DNA of 64,000 nucleotides from Petrimonas sp. (GTDB lineage Bacteria; Bacteroidota; Bacteroidia; Bacteroidales; Dysgonomonadaceae): NCBI GenBank assembly GCA_012839475.1, contig DUNG01000007.1, positions 62,001 to 126,000 of the forward strand, read 5' to 3'. Shown piece by piece: positions 26,656 to 35,713 of this stretch (position 1 is its first letter; each line of letters starts with the position of its first letter). The notes under the pieces were generated by a model. It saw only the letters and a program-made list of their open reading frames with translations, ran no database searches and was not told where the DNA came from. The position numbers and the translations under genes were made by a program.

Positions 26656-26663
26656 TATATTTG
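26656..26663 (+). promoter_or_regulatory. -7 box of the ROK kinase gene
   Basis: TATATTTG matches TAnnTTTG, 43 bp before the start codon. It overlaps the palindrome ATTTGTAAAAACAAAT, which would place a repressor over the transcription start. Confidence 0.5.
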
Positions 26664-26674
26664 TAAAAACAAAT
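26659..26674 (+). promoter_or_regulatory. Palindrome ATTTGTAAAAACAAAT, copy 1
   Basis: The 6-bp arms are perfect around AAAA. The same 16 bp occurs at 28076-28091 upstream of purH. It overlaps the -7 box of the ROK kinase gene. It may be an operator, or a coincidence of A/T-rich sequence. Confidence 0.4.
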
Positions 26675-26706
26675 CTCTATTGACTAACTTTTAATAAAAC
26701 AAATCT

Positions 26707-27675
26707 ATGGACAAACCCTATGTGATAGGAATTGATGTGGGCGGAACCAATACGGTGGCCGGCATCGTGGACAAGAGAGGGCAGATTATTTTAAGCGGAA
26801 GCATTAAGACTGCCACGCATTCGGAAGTGGAAGACTACTTGGACGAGCTCACGGCTTTACTTGATGAACTCATTGAAAAAACGACCACCAAAGATCAAAT
26901 CAAGGGAATTGGTGCAGGAACACCCAACGGAAACTATTTTACCGGGTGTATCGAATTTGCCCCCAACCTGCCTTGGAAAGGAGTTGTCCCCTTCGCTCAA
27001 ATGCTTGAGGATCGGGTAGGCATTCCGGTGACCCTTACCAATGACGCGAATGCGGCGGCAATAGGTGAGATGGCCTATGGTGCGGCACGCGGGATGAAGG
27101 ACTTCATCGTGATTACCTTGGGAACAGGTGTTGGAAGTGGTATAGTGGTTAATGGGAAGCTGGTGTACGGGCACGATGGCTTTGCCGGTGAACTGGGGCA
27201 CGTGATCATGCGCCGGAACAACGGTAGGCTGTGTGGATGTGGAAGAAATGGCTGCCTTGAAGCCTACGCTTCCGCGACGGGCATGGCACGCACTGCAAGA
27301 GAATACCTCGAACTGCAACCTAACGTGCAAACCAAGTTGCGCGAGATTCCCGCGGAGGACATCACCTCTAAGGATGTCTTTGATGCCGCGATGACCGGTG
27401 ATGAAATGGCTAAGAGTATATTCAAGTTTACCGGTGAGATGCTGGGTGAAGCCTTTGCCGACTTCGTGGCTTTTTCCAGCCCCGAGGCGATTATCCTATT
27501 CGGTGGTTTATCCAAGGCTGGTGACCTTATCATGAATCCCATACGCGAAAGCATGGAGAAGAACCTGCTGACCATTTTCAAGGGCAAGATTAAGCTGTTG
27601 TTTTCCAGTTTGAAAGAGAGCGACTCGGCTGTCTTGGGTGCGAGCGCTTTAGGTTGGGAGACCAAGCAAGCCTAG
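26707..27675 (+). CDS. ROK-family sugar kinase (glucokinase-like)
   Basis: A 322-residue ROK kinase. GIDVGGTNTVAGIVD is the ATP-phosphate loop. A FAPNLPW block and TLTNDANAAAIGE (with the catalytic Asp region) follow, then LGTGVGSGIVVNG. The GELGH and CGCGRNGCLE motifs give the ROK zinc site (His plus three Cys). EAIILFGGLSKAGD closes the C-terminal ATP site. The length is normal. It probably phosphorylates glucose or another hexose. It is followed by a strong terminator, so it is a single-gene unit. Confidence 0.93.
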   Translation: MDKPYVIGIDVGGTNTVAGIVDKRGQIILSGSIKTATHSEVEDYLDELTALLDELIEKTTTKDQIKGIGAGTPNGNYFTGCIEFAPNLPWKGVVPFAQMLEDRVGIPVTLTNDANAAAIGEMAYGAARGMKDFIVITLGTGVGSGIVVNGKLVYGHDGFAGELGHVIMRRNNGRLCGCGRNGCLEAYASATGMARTAREYLELQPNVQTKLREIPAEDITSKDVFDAAMTGDEMAKSIFKFTGEMLGEAFADFVAFSSPEAIILFGGLSKAGDLIMNPIRESMEKNLLTIFKGKIKLLFSSLKESDSAVLGASALGWETKQA

Positions 27676-27696
27676 GTAAGGCGTTTAAATAGATAA

Positions 27697-27730
27697 GGGG
27701 GGTGTTGCATTGTGCGACACCCCCTTTTTT
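27697..27730 (+). terminator. Rho-independent terminator after the ROK kinase gene
   Basis: GGGGGTGT pairs with ACACCCCC, with further pairs inside to a very short loop, and TTTTTT follows at 27725. It is one of the strongest terminators in the window. Confidence 0.85.
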
Positions 27731-27862
27731 CGATTCGTGCTGTTTAACAGGGGATGATTTCCTGGAAAAAAGTTGCAGGTAGGCCAAAAAACGTAACCAT
27801 TTTGTAACGAAATCTTCATTTAATCTTAACCGAAAAAACTGAATTGTCTGGCCTTCTTTACG

Positions 27863-27870
27863 TACTTTTG
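27863..27870 (+). promoter_or_regulatory. -7 box of a candidate small RNA
   Basis: TACTTTTG matches TAnnTTTG, but no start codon with a credible frame follows. Instead a terminator hairpin begins about 85 bp downstream. The TTG upstream is only 16 bp away, so the -33 contact is poor. Confidence 0.45.
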
Positions 27871-27875
27871 TACCG

Positions 27876-27986
27876 GATAGTTAATAATACTATTTTTTCA
27901 TTCTCTCATTAATTAAGTGGCAAACATTCTTATGCTTTCTATGCCACGTGTCTCAGCCTGCAGTGATTGTAGGCTGTTGTTTTTTT
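27876..27986 (+). ncRNA. Candidate small non-coding RNA of about 110 nt
   Basis: The segment begins 5-7 bp after an exact -7 box, contains an internal stem GTGGCA...TGCCAC, and ends in a terminator hairpin AGCCTGCA-gtgat-TGTAGGCT followed by GTTGTTTTTTT. No ORF fills it. It lies between the terminator of the ROK kinase and the purH promoter, so it is an independent transcription unit. I could not match it to a named family by eye; a short 6S-like RNA or a trans-acting RNA are both possible. Confidence 0.5.
27955..27986 (+). terminator. Terminator of the candidate small RNA
   Basis: An 8-bp stem (AGCCTGCA with TGTAGGCT, one G-U pair), a 5-nt loop, and a run of seven T residues at 27980-27986. 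No coding gene ends just upstream, so its presence itself suggests a non-coding transcript. Confidence 0.75.
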
Positions 27987-28075
27987 AGCGTGTTGTAGGT
28001 TCAACGTTGCGTGTGATTTTTTTACCCTTCATATAGATTCTGAAACTAACCTAGATTGAACGTGAAAGTGGGATG

Positions 28076-28091
28076 ATTTGTAAAAACAAAT
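28076..28091 (+). promoter_or_regulatory. Palindrome ATTTGTAAAAACAAAT, copy 2
   Basis: Identical 16-bp palindrome to that at 26659-26674. Here it lies 33 bp upstream of the purH -7 box, a place where an activator or repressor could bind. Confidence 0.4.
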
Positions 28092-28124
28092 GGGGTAATT
28101 CACGAAAATGAGCGATAGATTTTA

Positions 28125-28132
28125 TACCTTTG
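28125..28132 (+). promoter_or_regulatory. -7 box of purH
   Basis: TACCTTTG matches TAnnTTTG. It overlaps the TTG that the ORF track uses as the start codon (28130), so translation must begin downstream of it. Confidence 0.55.
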
Positions 28133-28171
28133 TACTCATTTTATACACTACTAATGTCAAAAAGGCAGGAA

Positions 28172-29695
28172 ATGTCACGAAAAATTCAGACAGCCCTCGT
28201 CTCTGTGTACCATAAAGAGGGATTGGAGGAGATACTTTATGAGCTTGACCGTGCACGTGTAATGTTTATATCCACGGGAGGAACCCGCGACTTCATCCAG
28301 TCGCTCGGGTACGAGTGCAAGGCGGTGGAAGAGGTGAGCGGTTACCCCTCTATACTGGGAGGAAGGGTTAAAACGTTGCACCCGAAGGTGTTCGGGGGTA
28401 TCCTCTACCGACGCGAGAACGAGGCCGACAGGAAACAGGTTAAGTCGTACGATATCCCCTCCATCGATCTTGTGATCGTGGACCTATACCCGTTCGAGGA
28501 GACGGTGGCCGCGGGGGGTAGCGATGCTGAAATCATCGAGAAGATTGATATTGGTGGGATCTCCCTTATCCGGGGTGCCGCTAAAAATTATACGGACGTG
28601 CTGGTGGTTGGTTCGAAAAATCAATATGAACCGCTGCTTAACCTCCTGAAGGAAAAGGGGGGTGAATCCAATTTGGATGACCGCCGCCGCTTCGCGAAAG
28701 AAGCTTTCAAGGTATCATCGGGTTACGATGCCGCGATTTTCCGATACTTCGACGCCGATGAGGGGTCGGCATGGCGCGTTGGCCTGGACAAGTGCAAGCT
28801 GCTTCGTTACGGTGAGAACCCGCACCAACAGGGAGTGTTCTATGGAGACTTCGATGCCCTGTTTGAGCAACTTCATGGTAAGGAGGTATCTTACAACAAC
28901 CTGTTGGATATTGATGCGGCCGTTTCGTTGATAGGTGACGTGAAGGAGACGGCGCTCGCGATACTCAAGCACAACAACGCTTGTGGTATGGCATCTCGAT
29001 CCACCGTGAAGGAGGCATGGGACGCGGCCTTAGCTGCCGACCCGGTATCGGCTTTTGGAGGGATCGTGATTACCAATCGCCTCGTGGATAGACTGGCCGC
29101 CGAGGCGATCACCGAGATATTTTTCGAGGTGATTATCGCCCCGGGGTACGACAAAGAGGCGCTCGATATTTTGATGCAAAAGAAAAATCGTATAATTTTG
29201 ATACAGAAGCAGCTGGATAACGCCATCCCGAGCAAGCAGTTTCGCTCCGCGCTGAACGGTGCGCTGGTACAGGATGTGAACGACAGCGTACAGGTTTTAA
29301 GTGACCTCAAAGTGGTAACCGACAGGAAGCCCTCTGACCGGGAGGTGGAGGATTTGCTGTTCGCCAATATCCTGGTGAAACATACCAAATCTAACGCTAT
29401 CGTACTGGTAAAAGACAGACAGCTAATCGCGAGCGGTACGGGACAAACTTCACGGGTAGATGCGCTGAAGCAGGCTATCGAGAAGGCGAACAGCTTTGGC
29501 CTCGACCTGAACGGGGCGGTCATGGCGAGCGACGCGTTTTTCCCTTTTCCGGATTGTGTGGAGATCGCGAGCCAGGCAGGTATCACGGCCGTGGTACACC
29601 CCGGTGGCTCCATTCGCGACGCGGAATCGGTGGAGTTCTGTAACCGGAATGGCATGGCGATGGTGACCACCGGTACCCGTCACTTTAAACATTAA
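28172..29695 (+). CDS. purH: Bifunctional AICAR formyltransferase/IMP cyclohydrolase
   Basis: This enzyme carries out the last two steps of purine synthesis, using 10-formyl-THF. The N-terminal IMP cyclohydrolase (MGS-like) domain shows ALVSVYHKEGLEEIL, STGGTRDFI and GGRVKTLHPKVFGGIL. The C-terminal AICAR transformylase domain shows LRYGENPHQQ, ILKHNNACGMAS and AFFPFPDCVE. I chose the ATG at 28172 (MSRKIQTALVSV) over the ORF-track TTG at 28130 because the latter lies inside the promoter -7 box; ATG 28154 is the other option. AGGCAGGA sits just upstream of 28172. Confidence 0.95.
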   Translation: MSRKIQTALVSVYHKEGLEEILYELDRARVMFISTGGTRDFIQSLGYECKAVEEVSGYPSILGGRVKTLHPKVFGGILYRRENEADRKQVKSYDIPSIDLVIVDLYPFEETVAAGGSDAEIIEKIDIGGISLIRGAAKNYTDVLVVGSKNQYEPLLNLLKEKGGESNLDDRRRFAKEAFKVSSGYDAAIFRYFDADEGSAWRVGLDKCKLLRYGENPHQQGVFYGDFDALFEQLHGKEVSYNNLLDIDAAVSLIGDVKETALAILKHNNACGMASRSTVKEAWDAALAADPVSAFGGIVITNRLVDRLAAEAITEIFFEVIIAPGYDKEALDILMQKKNRIILIQKQLDNAIPSKQFRSALNGALVQDVNDSVQVLSDLKVVTDRKPSDREVEDLLFANILVKHTKSNAIVLVKDRQLIASGTGQTSRVDALKQAIEKANSFGLDLNGAVMASDAFFPFPDCVEIASQAGITAVVHPGGSIRDAESVEFCNRNGMAMVTTGTRHFKH

Positions 29696-29720
29696 TAATA
29701 AACAAACAGATATATATACT

Positions 29721-30746
29721 ATGGGCTTATTTTCATTTACGCAAGAGTTGGCCATGGACCTTGGAACAGCCAACTCCGTCATCGTGAACAACGCGGGGAA
29801 GATCTTGCTCGATGAACCTTCAATCGTTGCGCTGGATCACAAAACCGACAAGATGATCGCGCTGGGGGAGAAAGCGAGGCAGATGCACGGCAAGACGCAT
29901 GAGAACATCCGAACGGTAAGGCCGTTGAGGGATGGGGTCATCGCGGACTTCGACGCGGCGGAGCAGATGATCCGGGGCATGATCAAGATGGCCAATAAAA
30001 ATAAAAGGGGTTTCTTCGCACCCACCTTGAGGGTGGTTGTCTGTATCCCCTCGGGAAGCACGGAGGTGGAGATCCGTGCGGTGCGCGACTCGGCGGAGCA
30101 CGCCGGGGGTAGGGATGTGTTCATGATCTTTGAACCCATGGCCGCCGCCCTGGGGATCGGGCTCGATGTGGAGGCACCGGAAGGGAACATGATCGTGGAT
30201 ATAGGTGGAGGAACCACGGAGATTGCCGTGATCTCGCTCGGGGGCATCGTTTCCAATAAATCGATCAAGATCGCGGGTGATGACTTCACGGAAGATATTC
30301 AGGACTACATGGGTCGCCAGCATAATATCAAGGTGGGTGACCGAACTGCCGAGCAGATAAAGATCAACGTGGGCTCGGTGCTGACGGAACTGGATGATCC
30401 ACCCGAGGATTTCGTGGTGCATGGTCCCAACCGCATGACCTCGCTGCCCATGGACGTACCGGTCTCCTACCAGGAGATCGCCCACTGTATTGAGAAGTCG
30501 GTCACCAAGGTAGACTCGGCGGTGCTGAGCGCCCTTGAGCAGACGCCTCCTGAGCTGTATGCCGATATCGTGCGTAACGGCATCCACCTCACCGGGGGCG
30601 GTGCACTGCTGCGCGGGCTCGACAAAAGGCTGACCGAGAAGATCGGTATCCCGTTCAAGGTGGTGGACGACCCCCTGCATATGGTGGCGAAAGGTACGAG
30701 CATCGCGCTACGGAACATTGAGCGTTTCGCTTTCCTTATGAGGTAA
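29721..30746 (+). CDS. mreB: Rod shape-determining protein MreB
   Basis: A 341-residue bacterial actin that polymerises under the inner membrane and guides lateral wall synthesis. It carries the N-terminal amphipathic LFSFTQELAMDLGTANS, the phosphate-1 loop DLGTANSVI, the IVDIGGGTTEIAVISLGGIV phosphate-2 region, and LTGGGALLRGLD for adenosine binding. The length is standard. It starts the mreB-mreC-mreD-mrdA-rodA cluster, 25 bp after purH, and may be partly co-transcribed with it. Confidence 0.97.
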   Translation: MGLFSFTQELAMDLGTANSVIVNNAGKILLDEPSIVALDHKTDKMIALGEKARQMHGKTHENIRTVRPLRDGVIADFDAAEQMIRGMIKMANKNKRGFFAPTLRVVVCIPSGSTEVEIRAVRDSAEHAGGRDVFMIFEPMAAALGIGLDVEAPEGNMIVDIGGGTTEIAVISLGGIVSNKSIKIAGDDFTEDIQDYMGRQHNIKVGDRTAEQIKINVGSVLTELDDPPEDFVVHGPNRMTSLPMDVPVSYQEIAHCIEKSVTKVDSAVLSALEQTPPELYADIVRNGIHLTGGGALLRGLDKRLTEKIGIPFKVVDDPLHMVAKGTSIALRNIERFAFLMR

Positions 30747-30824
30747 GGTGGGTTGAGGCGACAAAAGAAAATTAGTACAAGTCAATGTTGTAGGGTGTGA
30801 GAAAGGTGACTTGGGAGGCCACGT

Positions 30825-31670
30825 ATGCGTAATCTTTTGAATTTTATTATTCGAAACAGTCATTGGCTGGTTGCGATCCTGCTGATCGCGTTCAGCTTCT
30901 ACCTCGTGTTCTCGTACAACTCATACCAACGAAGTGTCTTCCTCTCCTCTGCCAACAGGGTGGTCGGATGGTGCTACACGGCCACAAGTAATGTCTCCTC
31001 TTTCTTTCACCTGAAGGGAGATAACCGGCGACTGATGGAACGTGCCGCACAACTGGAACAGGAGATTCACCTGTTGAAAGCGGAACTCGATCACCTGACG
31101 GCTACCGACTCATCGAAAGTAGAGGCGTTTGTGATGGATACCATGGAGCAAAAGCGCTTCGAGTTTATCCCCGCGGAGGTGGTCAACCTGAGCTTTGCCG
31201 GTCCCAGCAACTTCATCACGCTCAATAAAGGGGCACTGCATGGCGTGAAACCGGATATGGGGGTTATATCAAGGCAGGGCGTAGCGGGGGTGGTCGCGAC
31301 GGTTTCCAACAACTTCTCGATGGTGATCCCGGTGATTAACCCGAAGTTTAGGCTGAGCGCGAAGCTAAAGAATTCCGACAATTATGGTTCCATCTCGTGG
31401 GATGGAAGGGAGGTGCAACAGGCCCAGCTGGGCGAATTGCCTAAGCACGAGGTTTTCCAGCCGGGCGATACGGTGATAACCAGTTTCTCGCGTATCTTTC
31501 CCAAGCGACTGATCATTGGGTATGTAAGTGATATGGGGGAGTCGAAAGACGATAATTTCAACACGTTCAATATTCGCTTGGCAACCGATTTCTACTCGTT
31601 GCGGGACGTGTTAATCATTCGGGACTCGTTTTATGAGGAACAAAAAATGCTCGAAGAGGAGGGACGATGA
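30825..31670 (+). CDS. mreC: Rod shape-determining protein MreC
   Basis: A 281-residue bitopic protein with one N-terminal transmembrane helix (WLVAILLIAFSFYLVFSY), then a coiled coil (ERAAQLEQEIHLLKAELDHL), then the periplasmic beta-barrel pair with GALHGVKPDMGVISRQGVAG. MreC links MreB to PBP2 in the elongasome. Its last codons overlap the start of mreD by 4 bp. Confidence 0.95.
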   Translation: MRNLLNFIIRNSHWLVAILLIAFSFYLVFSYNSYQRSVFLSSANRVVGWCYTATSNVSSFFHLKGDNRRLMERAAQLEQEIHLLKAELDHLTATDSSKVEAFVMDTMEQKRFEFIPAEVVNLSFAGPSNFITLNKGALHGVKPDMGVISRQGVAGVVATVSNNFSMVIPVINPKFRLSAKLKNSDNYGSISWDGREVQQAQLGELPKHEVFQPGDTVITSFSRIFPKRLIIGYVSDMGESKDDNFNTFNIRLATDFYSLRDVLIIRDSFYEEQKMLEEEGR

Positions 31671-32185
31671 AAATCAGTTATCTATACGAAGGGTTGTTGT
31701 TCGTGTTGCTGGTCCTGTTACAGGTGTTGCTGCTGAGCAGGATAGCCCTCTTTGGCATCGTGACCCCGGTAGTGTATATATACTTCCTGATTAAACTGCC
31801 CATCGGGAGAACTCCTTTCTACGTGATCATATCTGGGTTTCTGTTGGGAATCGTGATCGATATATTCTTTAACACGCCCGGGATGAATGCCGCGGCTACC
31901 ACTATCGTGGCTGCCTTTAGAGGGCCCATCATGAACTTGTTCTTTGAACGCGTGGAGCACGACGAGTTCGTACCCAGCATTTACAATGAGGCTGGGGCGT
32001 TCATCCGTTTCACTGTTTTTATCGTTTCTCTGCACCTTACCCTGCTCTTCTTCATTGAGTCGTTTACCCTCTTTAATCTCGTGAACACGTTGCTGCGGGT
32101 GGTTACCTCGGTCGTCGTTTCGGTAGCCCTCATCTTGGCTATGGATAGTTTAACGTACAAGAAAAAGAGCGGTGATCAAGCGTAG
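31667..32185 (+). CDS. mreD: Rod shape-determining protein MreD
   Basis: A 172-residue multi-pass inner-membrane protein with about five or six hydrophobic helices, for example LLFVLLVLLQVLLLSRIALFG and FTVFIVSLHLTLLFFI. Sequence identity in the family is low; assignment rests on topology, size and exact gene position between mreC and mrdA. It overlaps both neighbours, so translation is coupled. Confidence 0.92.
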   Translation: MKISYLYEGLLFVLLVLLQVLLLSRIALFGIVTPVVYIYFLIKLPIGRTPFYVIISGFLLGIVIDIFFNTPGMNAAATTIVAAFRGPIMNLFFERVEHDEFVPSIYNEAGAFIRFTVFIVSLHLTLLFFIESFTLFNLVNTLLRVVTSVVVSVALILAMDSLTYKKKSGDQA

Positions 32186-34046
32186 TCCATTATCCAGCCG
32201 GCAGTTTATTATCTCCTTGGTGGTGATCGTCATCACGGTCATCTACATCGCCCAGTTGTTCAACCTGCAGGTATTGAACCCCCAATATCGGGAATATGCC
32301 GAGAGTAACGCTTTTTTCCGTAGAACGTTATACCCCGCCCGTGGTGCCATATACGATAGGAACGGAGAGCTGCTGGTCTATAACCGCCCCACGTACGACG
32401 TGATGATGGTGGTGAGGGAGATGAGCGAATTTGATACACTCGACTTTTGCCAAACGCTGAATATCGACATGGAGCGATTCCTCGCTTTGGATGCCGAGAT
32501 GAAAGATCAGCGACGGAACCCGGGCTACTCCTCTTATACCCCGCAACTGTTCATGTCGCAACTTGACGTGGAGGAGTATGGTCTGCTGCAAGAGAAACTG
32601 TATAAGTTCCCGGGAATATATATTAGAAGCCGTACGGAGCGACAGTATAACTATCCCAACATGGGGTTGATTTTGGGTTACGTGGCGGAGGTAGATCAAA
32701 ACACGATCGCGGCAGATCCCTACTACGTGAGGAAGGACTACGTGGGTAAATCGGGCATCGAGCTTTCGCACGAAATCGACCTAAGGGGGGAGAAGGGGGT
32801 GGAAATTCTCCTTCGGGATGCTCACGGGAGGATTCAAGGAAGGTATGAAGAGGGTGCGTACGATAAAGTGCCGGTGTCGGGAAAAGACCTCACGTTAGGC
32901 ATTGATATTGAACTTCAGGCGTACGGGGAGTTGTTGATGCGCAACAAGGTGGGGAGCATTGTAATGATCGAGCCAGCTACCGGGGAGATCCTCTGCATGG
33001 TGTCGTCACCTACCTACGACCCGGCTTTGTTGACGGGAAAACAGTTTGGTGCCAACTACCTCGCATTGGAGAGAAATCCTTACAAGCCACTGATTAACCG
33101 TGCGATAGCGGGAACCTACCCGCCGGGGTCGACGTTCAAGTTAACGCAGGGACTCGTCTTTTTGCAAGAGGGAATTATCACGCCAGATACGAAGTATGCC
33201 TGCTACGGGGGCTACCCTCCCTTGGGAGGGCGTCCTGGTTGTCACGCGCATTATTCGCCCGTAGCCGTTCAATTTGCTGTCACCACCTCTTGCAACTCCT
33301 TTTTTTGTTACGGGTTGAACCACATGTTGAGCAATCGAAATAAGTATGCCAGCGTGGGTAGCGCGTTGGATGTTTGGAGGGACTACATGGTGAACATGGG
33401 ACTGGGATACCGGTTGGGGGTGGACTTGCCCTCAGAAAATAGGGGGTTTATACCGAACAGCAAGTTCTATACCAACGTGTATCAGACCGATCGGTGGAAC
33501 GCTCATTACATCATCTCCATTGCCATAGGACAGGGGGAGGTGCTGACTACACCTTTGCAGATCGCCAACCTTGGGGCGATGATCGCCAATCGGGGCTACT
33601 ACTACACGCCACACGTGGTCAAGGAGCGCAAGGGCGATGCGCTGGAGACGATATACACCGAAAGGCATGAGTCGGGGGTCGATAAAGAGCATTTTGAACT
33701 GATTATCGCGGGCATGGCCGATGCGGTGAGTCAGGGAACCGCATGGGGTGCGAATTTGGCACCGGACGTGGAGGTGTGTGGAAAGACCGGGACATCGCAG
33801 AACCCGCACGGTGATGACCACTCGCTTTTCCTGGGTTTCGCACCCAGGGATAACCCGCGGGTGGCCATCGCCGTGCTGGTCGAGAACGGGCTTTGGGGAG
33901 CTACCAACGCCGTGCCAATTGGGCGATTGATGCTCCAGAAGTTTTTCCGTGGTGAAGTACCGGAAAGCGATAAGTGGATGGAAACGATGATCATCGAGCG
34001 CCAGATATTGCCCTACTTTTATACGAGGAACCTACCGGCCAATTAA
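32172..34046 (+). CDS. mrdA: Penicillin-binding protein 2 (elongasome transpeptidase)
   Basis: A 624-residue class B PBP. It starts with GTG at 32172 and overlaps mreD by 14 bp. One membrane anchor (IISLVVIVITVIYIAQLFNL) is followed by the dimerisation/pedestal domain (ARGAIYDRNGELLVYNRP) and the transpeptidase domain with the catalytic Ser in YPPGSTFKL (SxxK), SCNSF (SxN) and CGKTGTSQNP (KTGT). It cross-links peptidoglycan during elongation, together with RodA encoded next. All catalytic motifs are intact. Confidence 0.96.
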   Translation: MIKRSPLSSRQFIISLVVIVITVIYIAQLFNLQVLNPQYREYAESNAFFRRTLYPARGAIYDRNGELLVYNRPTYDVMMVVREMSEFDTLDFCQTLNIDMERFLALDAEMKDQRRNPGYSSYTPQLFMSQLDVEEYGLLQEKLYKFPGIYIRSRTERQYNYPNMGLILGYVAEVDQNTIAADPYYVRKDYVGKSGIELSHEIDLRGEKGVEILLRDAHGRIQGRYEEGAYDKVPVSGKDLTLGIDIELQAYGELLMRNKVGSIVMIEPATGEILCMVSSPTYDPALLTGKQFGANYLALERNPYKPLINRAIAGTYPPGSTFKLTQGLVFLQEGIITPDTKYACYGGYPPLGGRPGCHAHYSPVAVQFAVTTSCNSFFCYGLNHMLSNRNKYASVGSALDVWRDYMVNMGLGYRLGVDLPSENRGFIPNSKFYTNVYQTDRWNAHYIISIAIGQGEVLTTPLQIANLGAMIANRGYYYTPHVVKERKGDALETIYTERHESGVDKEHFELIIAGMADAVSQGTAWGANLAPDVEVCGKTGTSQNPHGDDHSLFLGFAPRDNPRVAIAVLVENGLWGATNAVPIGRLMLQKFFRGEVPESDKWMETMIIERQILPYFYTRNLPAN

Positions 34047-34058
34047 ATAAAATGCACC

Positions 34059-35519
34059 ATGATGTATAATGGAGGAAATGCGACAGAAGAGCAAGGGAAG
34101 GTGGACAAGCTAATCGTTCTCCTTTACCTCCTCTTCGTGGTGCTTGGGTGGCTCAACATCTACGCGGCCAGCTTCAATTTAGAGAACGCTGCCGGTCTGT
34201 TCGACCTCTCTACCCGGGCTGGCTCACAGCTCATCTGGATCGGTACCTCGCTGTTGATCGCCTTCGCACTGCTTAAGATCGATGTCAGCTTTTACGAAAC
34301 CTACGCCTTTCTCTTTTACCTGGTGGGGATTGCGCTATTGGTACTCACCCTTATCGTGGCGGAAGAGATTAACGGCTCCCGTTCCTGGCTTATCCTGGGG
34401 CCCGTGCATTTCCAACCAGCCGAGTTCATGAAGTTCATTATCGCGCTCACGTTAGCGCGGGTGTTTACCATGTATGGCTTCAAACTGATGGAGGCGAAAA
34501 ACTTCCTGCTCGTCAGCGCCATTATCTTGTTGCCGGCCGTTTTGGTCATCCTGCAGAAGGAGACCGGTACAGCATTGGTGTACCTGAGCTTTATCCTGGT
34601 GATGTACCGTGAAGGGTTGCCCGGTAGAATCCTCTTCATGGGTTTCGCGGCGATTCTTTACTTCATCCTGGGGATCCGCTTTTCGGAAGACCAGCTCGGC
34701 ATGCTCTCCCTCGGAGAGCTAATCGCGGTGATCCTGATTATCCTCTTTTCAGCCGGCTTGCTGTGGAACTACCTGAAGCGGCACCACGCTTTTTTCAGGC
34801 TACTCCTTTTGTCCGGTGCGGTTTTCTTGATCGCGTTCGCGGCCTCCCTGTTCTCGGTGACGATCGACTGGGGCTTGACCGCGTTGATCGCGCTGGGTGT
34901 AACTGCGCTCTCCCTCCTTTTTCTTTTCATTAAGCACCGTAAGCGGACCTACCTCTTTACCCTCATCTTCTTGGTCTGTTCGTTCGCTTTCCTTGAATCA
35001 TCGGAGTACGTCTTCCTCAACATGCTACAACCACATCAACAGATGCGTATCGAGGTACTGTTGGGAATGGAACAAGACTTAAGTGGCGCAGGATACCACG
35101 TGGGGCAATCCAAGATAGCCATCGGGTCGGGAGGCCTCACGGGAAAAGGGTTCCTTAACGGAACGCAAACGAAATTGAAGTACGTGCCTGAGCAGGATAC
35201 CGACTTTATCTTTTGCACCATCGGCGAGGAGCACGGCTTTATTGGTTCCACCCTCATCCTGATCCTGTTTACCCTCTTCGTGCTGCGTATCCTTCACTTG
35301 GCTGAACGTCAGCCCTCGGTGTTCGGACGTGTCTACGGCTACGGGGTGGCGAGCATCTTCATGTTTCACCTGCTGATTAATATCGGGATGGTCATCGGTA
35401 TCATGCCAGTCATCGGCATTCCTCTCCCGTTTTTTAGCTATGGCGGCTCATCGCTCTGGGGATTCACCATCCTGCTTTTTATTTTCCTGCGCATAGATAG
35501 CTCGAGCAGGCGAAGGTAA
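34059..35519 (+). CDS. rodA: SEDS-family peptidoglycan glycosyltransferase RodA
   Basis: A 486-residue multi-pass membrane protein. The SEDS signature blocks are present: NGSRSWLILGPVHFQPAEFMK and the C-terminal FSYGGSSLWGF. VPEQDTDFIFCTIGEEHGF carries the catalytic-region Asp of RodA/FtsW. It is longer than the roughly 370 residues of E. coli RodA because of an insertion of several helices in the middle (about residues 200-310), as seen in Bacteroidetes RodA proteins. It polymerises lipid II for lateral wall growth with PBP2. Confidence 0.95.
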   Translation: MMYNGGNATEEQGKVDKLIVLLYLLFVVLGWLNIYAASFNLENAAGLFDLSTRAGSQLIWIGTSLLIAFALLKIDVSFYETYAFLFYLVGIALLVLTLIVAEEINGSRSWLILGPVHFQPAEFMKFIIALTLARVFTMYGFKLMEAKNFLLVSAIILLPAVLVILQKETGTALVYLSFILVMYREGLPGRILFMGFAAILYFILGIRFSEDQLGMLSLGELIAVILIILFSAGLLWNYLKRHHAFFRLLLLSGAVFLIAFAASLFSVTIDWGLTALIALGVTALSLLFLFIKHRKRTYLFTLIFLVCSFAFLESSEYVFLNMLQPHQQMRIEVLLGMEQDLSGAGYHVGQSKIAIGSGGLTGKGFLNGTQTKLKYVPEQDTDFIFCTIGEEHGFIGSTLILILFTLFVLRILHLAERQPSVFGRVYGYGVASIFMFHLLINIGMVIGIMPVIGIPLPFFSYGGSSLWGFTILLFIFLRIDSSSRRR

Positions 35520-35713
35520 GTGAAAGGTGTGTTGGTAATCCATTCGGATATGTTTGAGGGCGTATGGATGCGTTTGCTCAATGAGCGTTTAATTGAAGGT
35601 GATGAAATGGATAAACCGAGTATAATGGTACCCGAGTAGGTAACGGGGGACGTAATGATTGGAGGCGATAAACAGAGGTAAATGACTATGAGTGAAAATT
35701 ATAAGCAACAAAT

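Noticed and set aside
29820-30680. 286-aa minus-strand ORF antisense to mreB
   Set aside because: Fully contained in mreB, with no recognisable domain; codon-shadow of a GC-rich gene.
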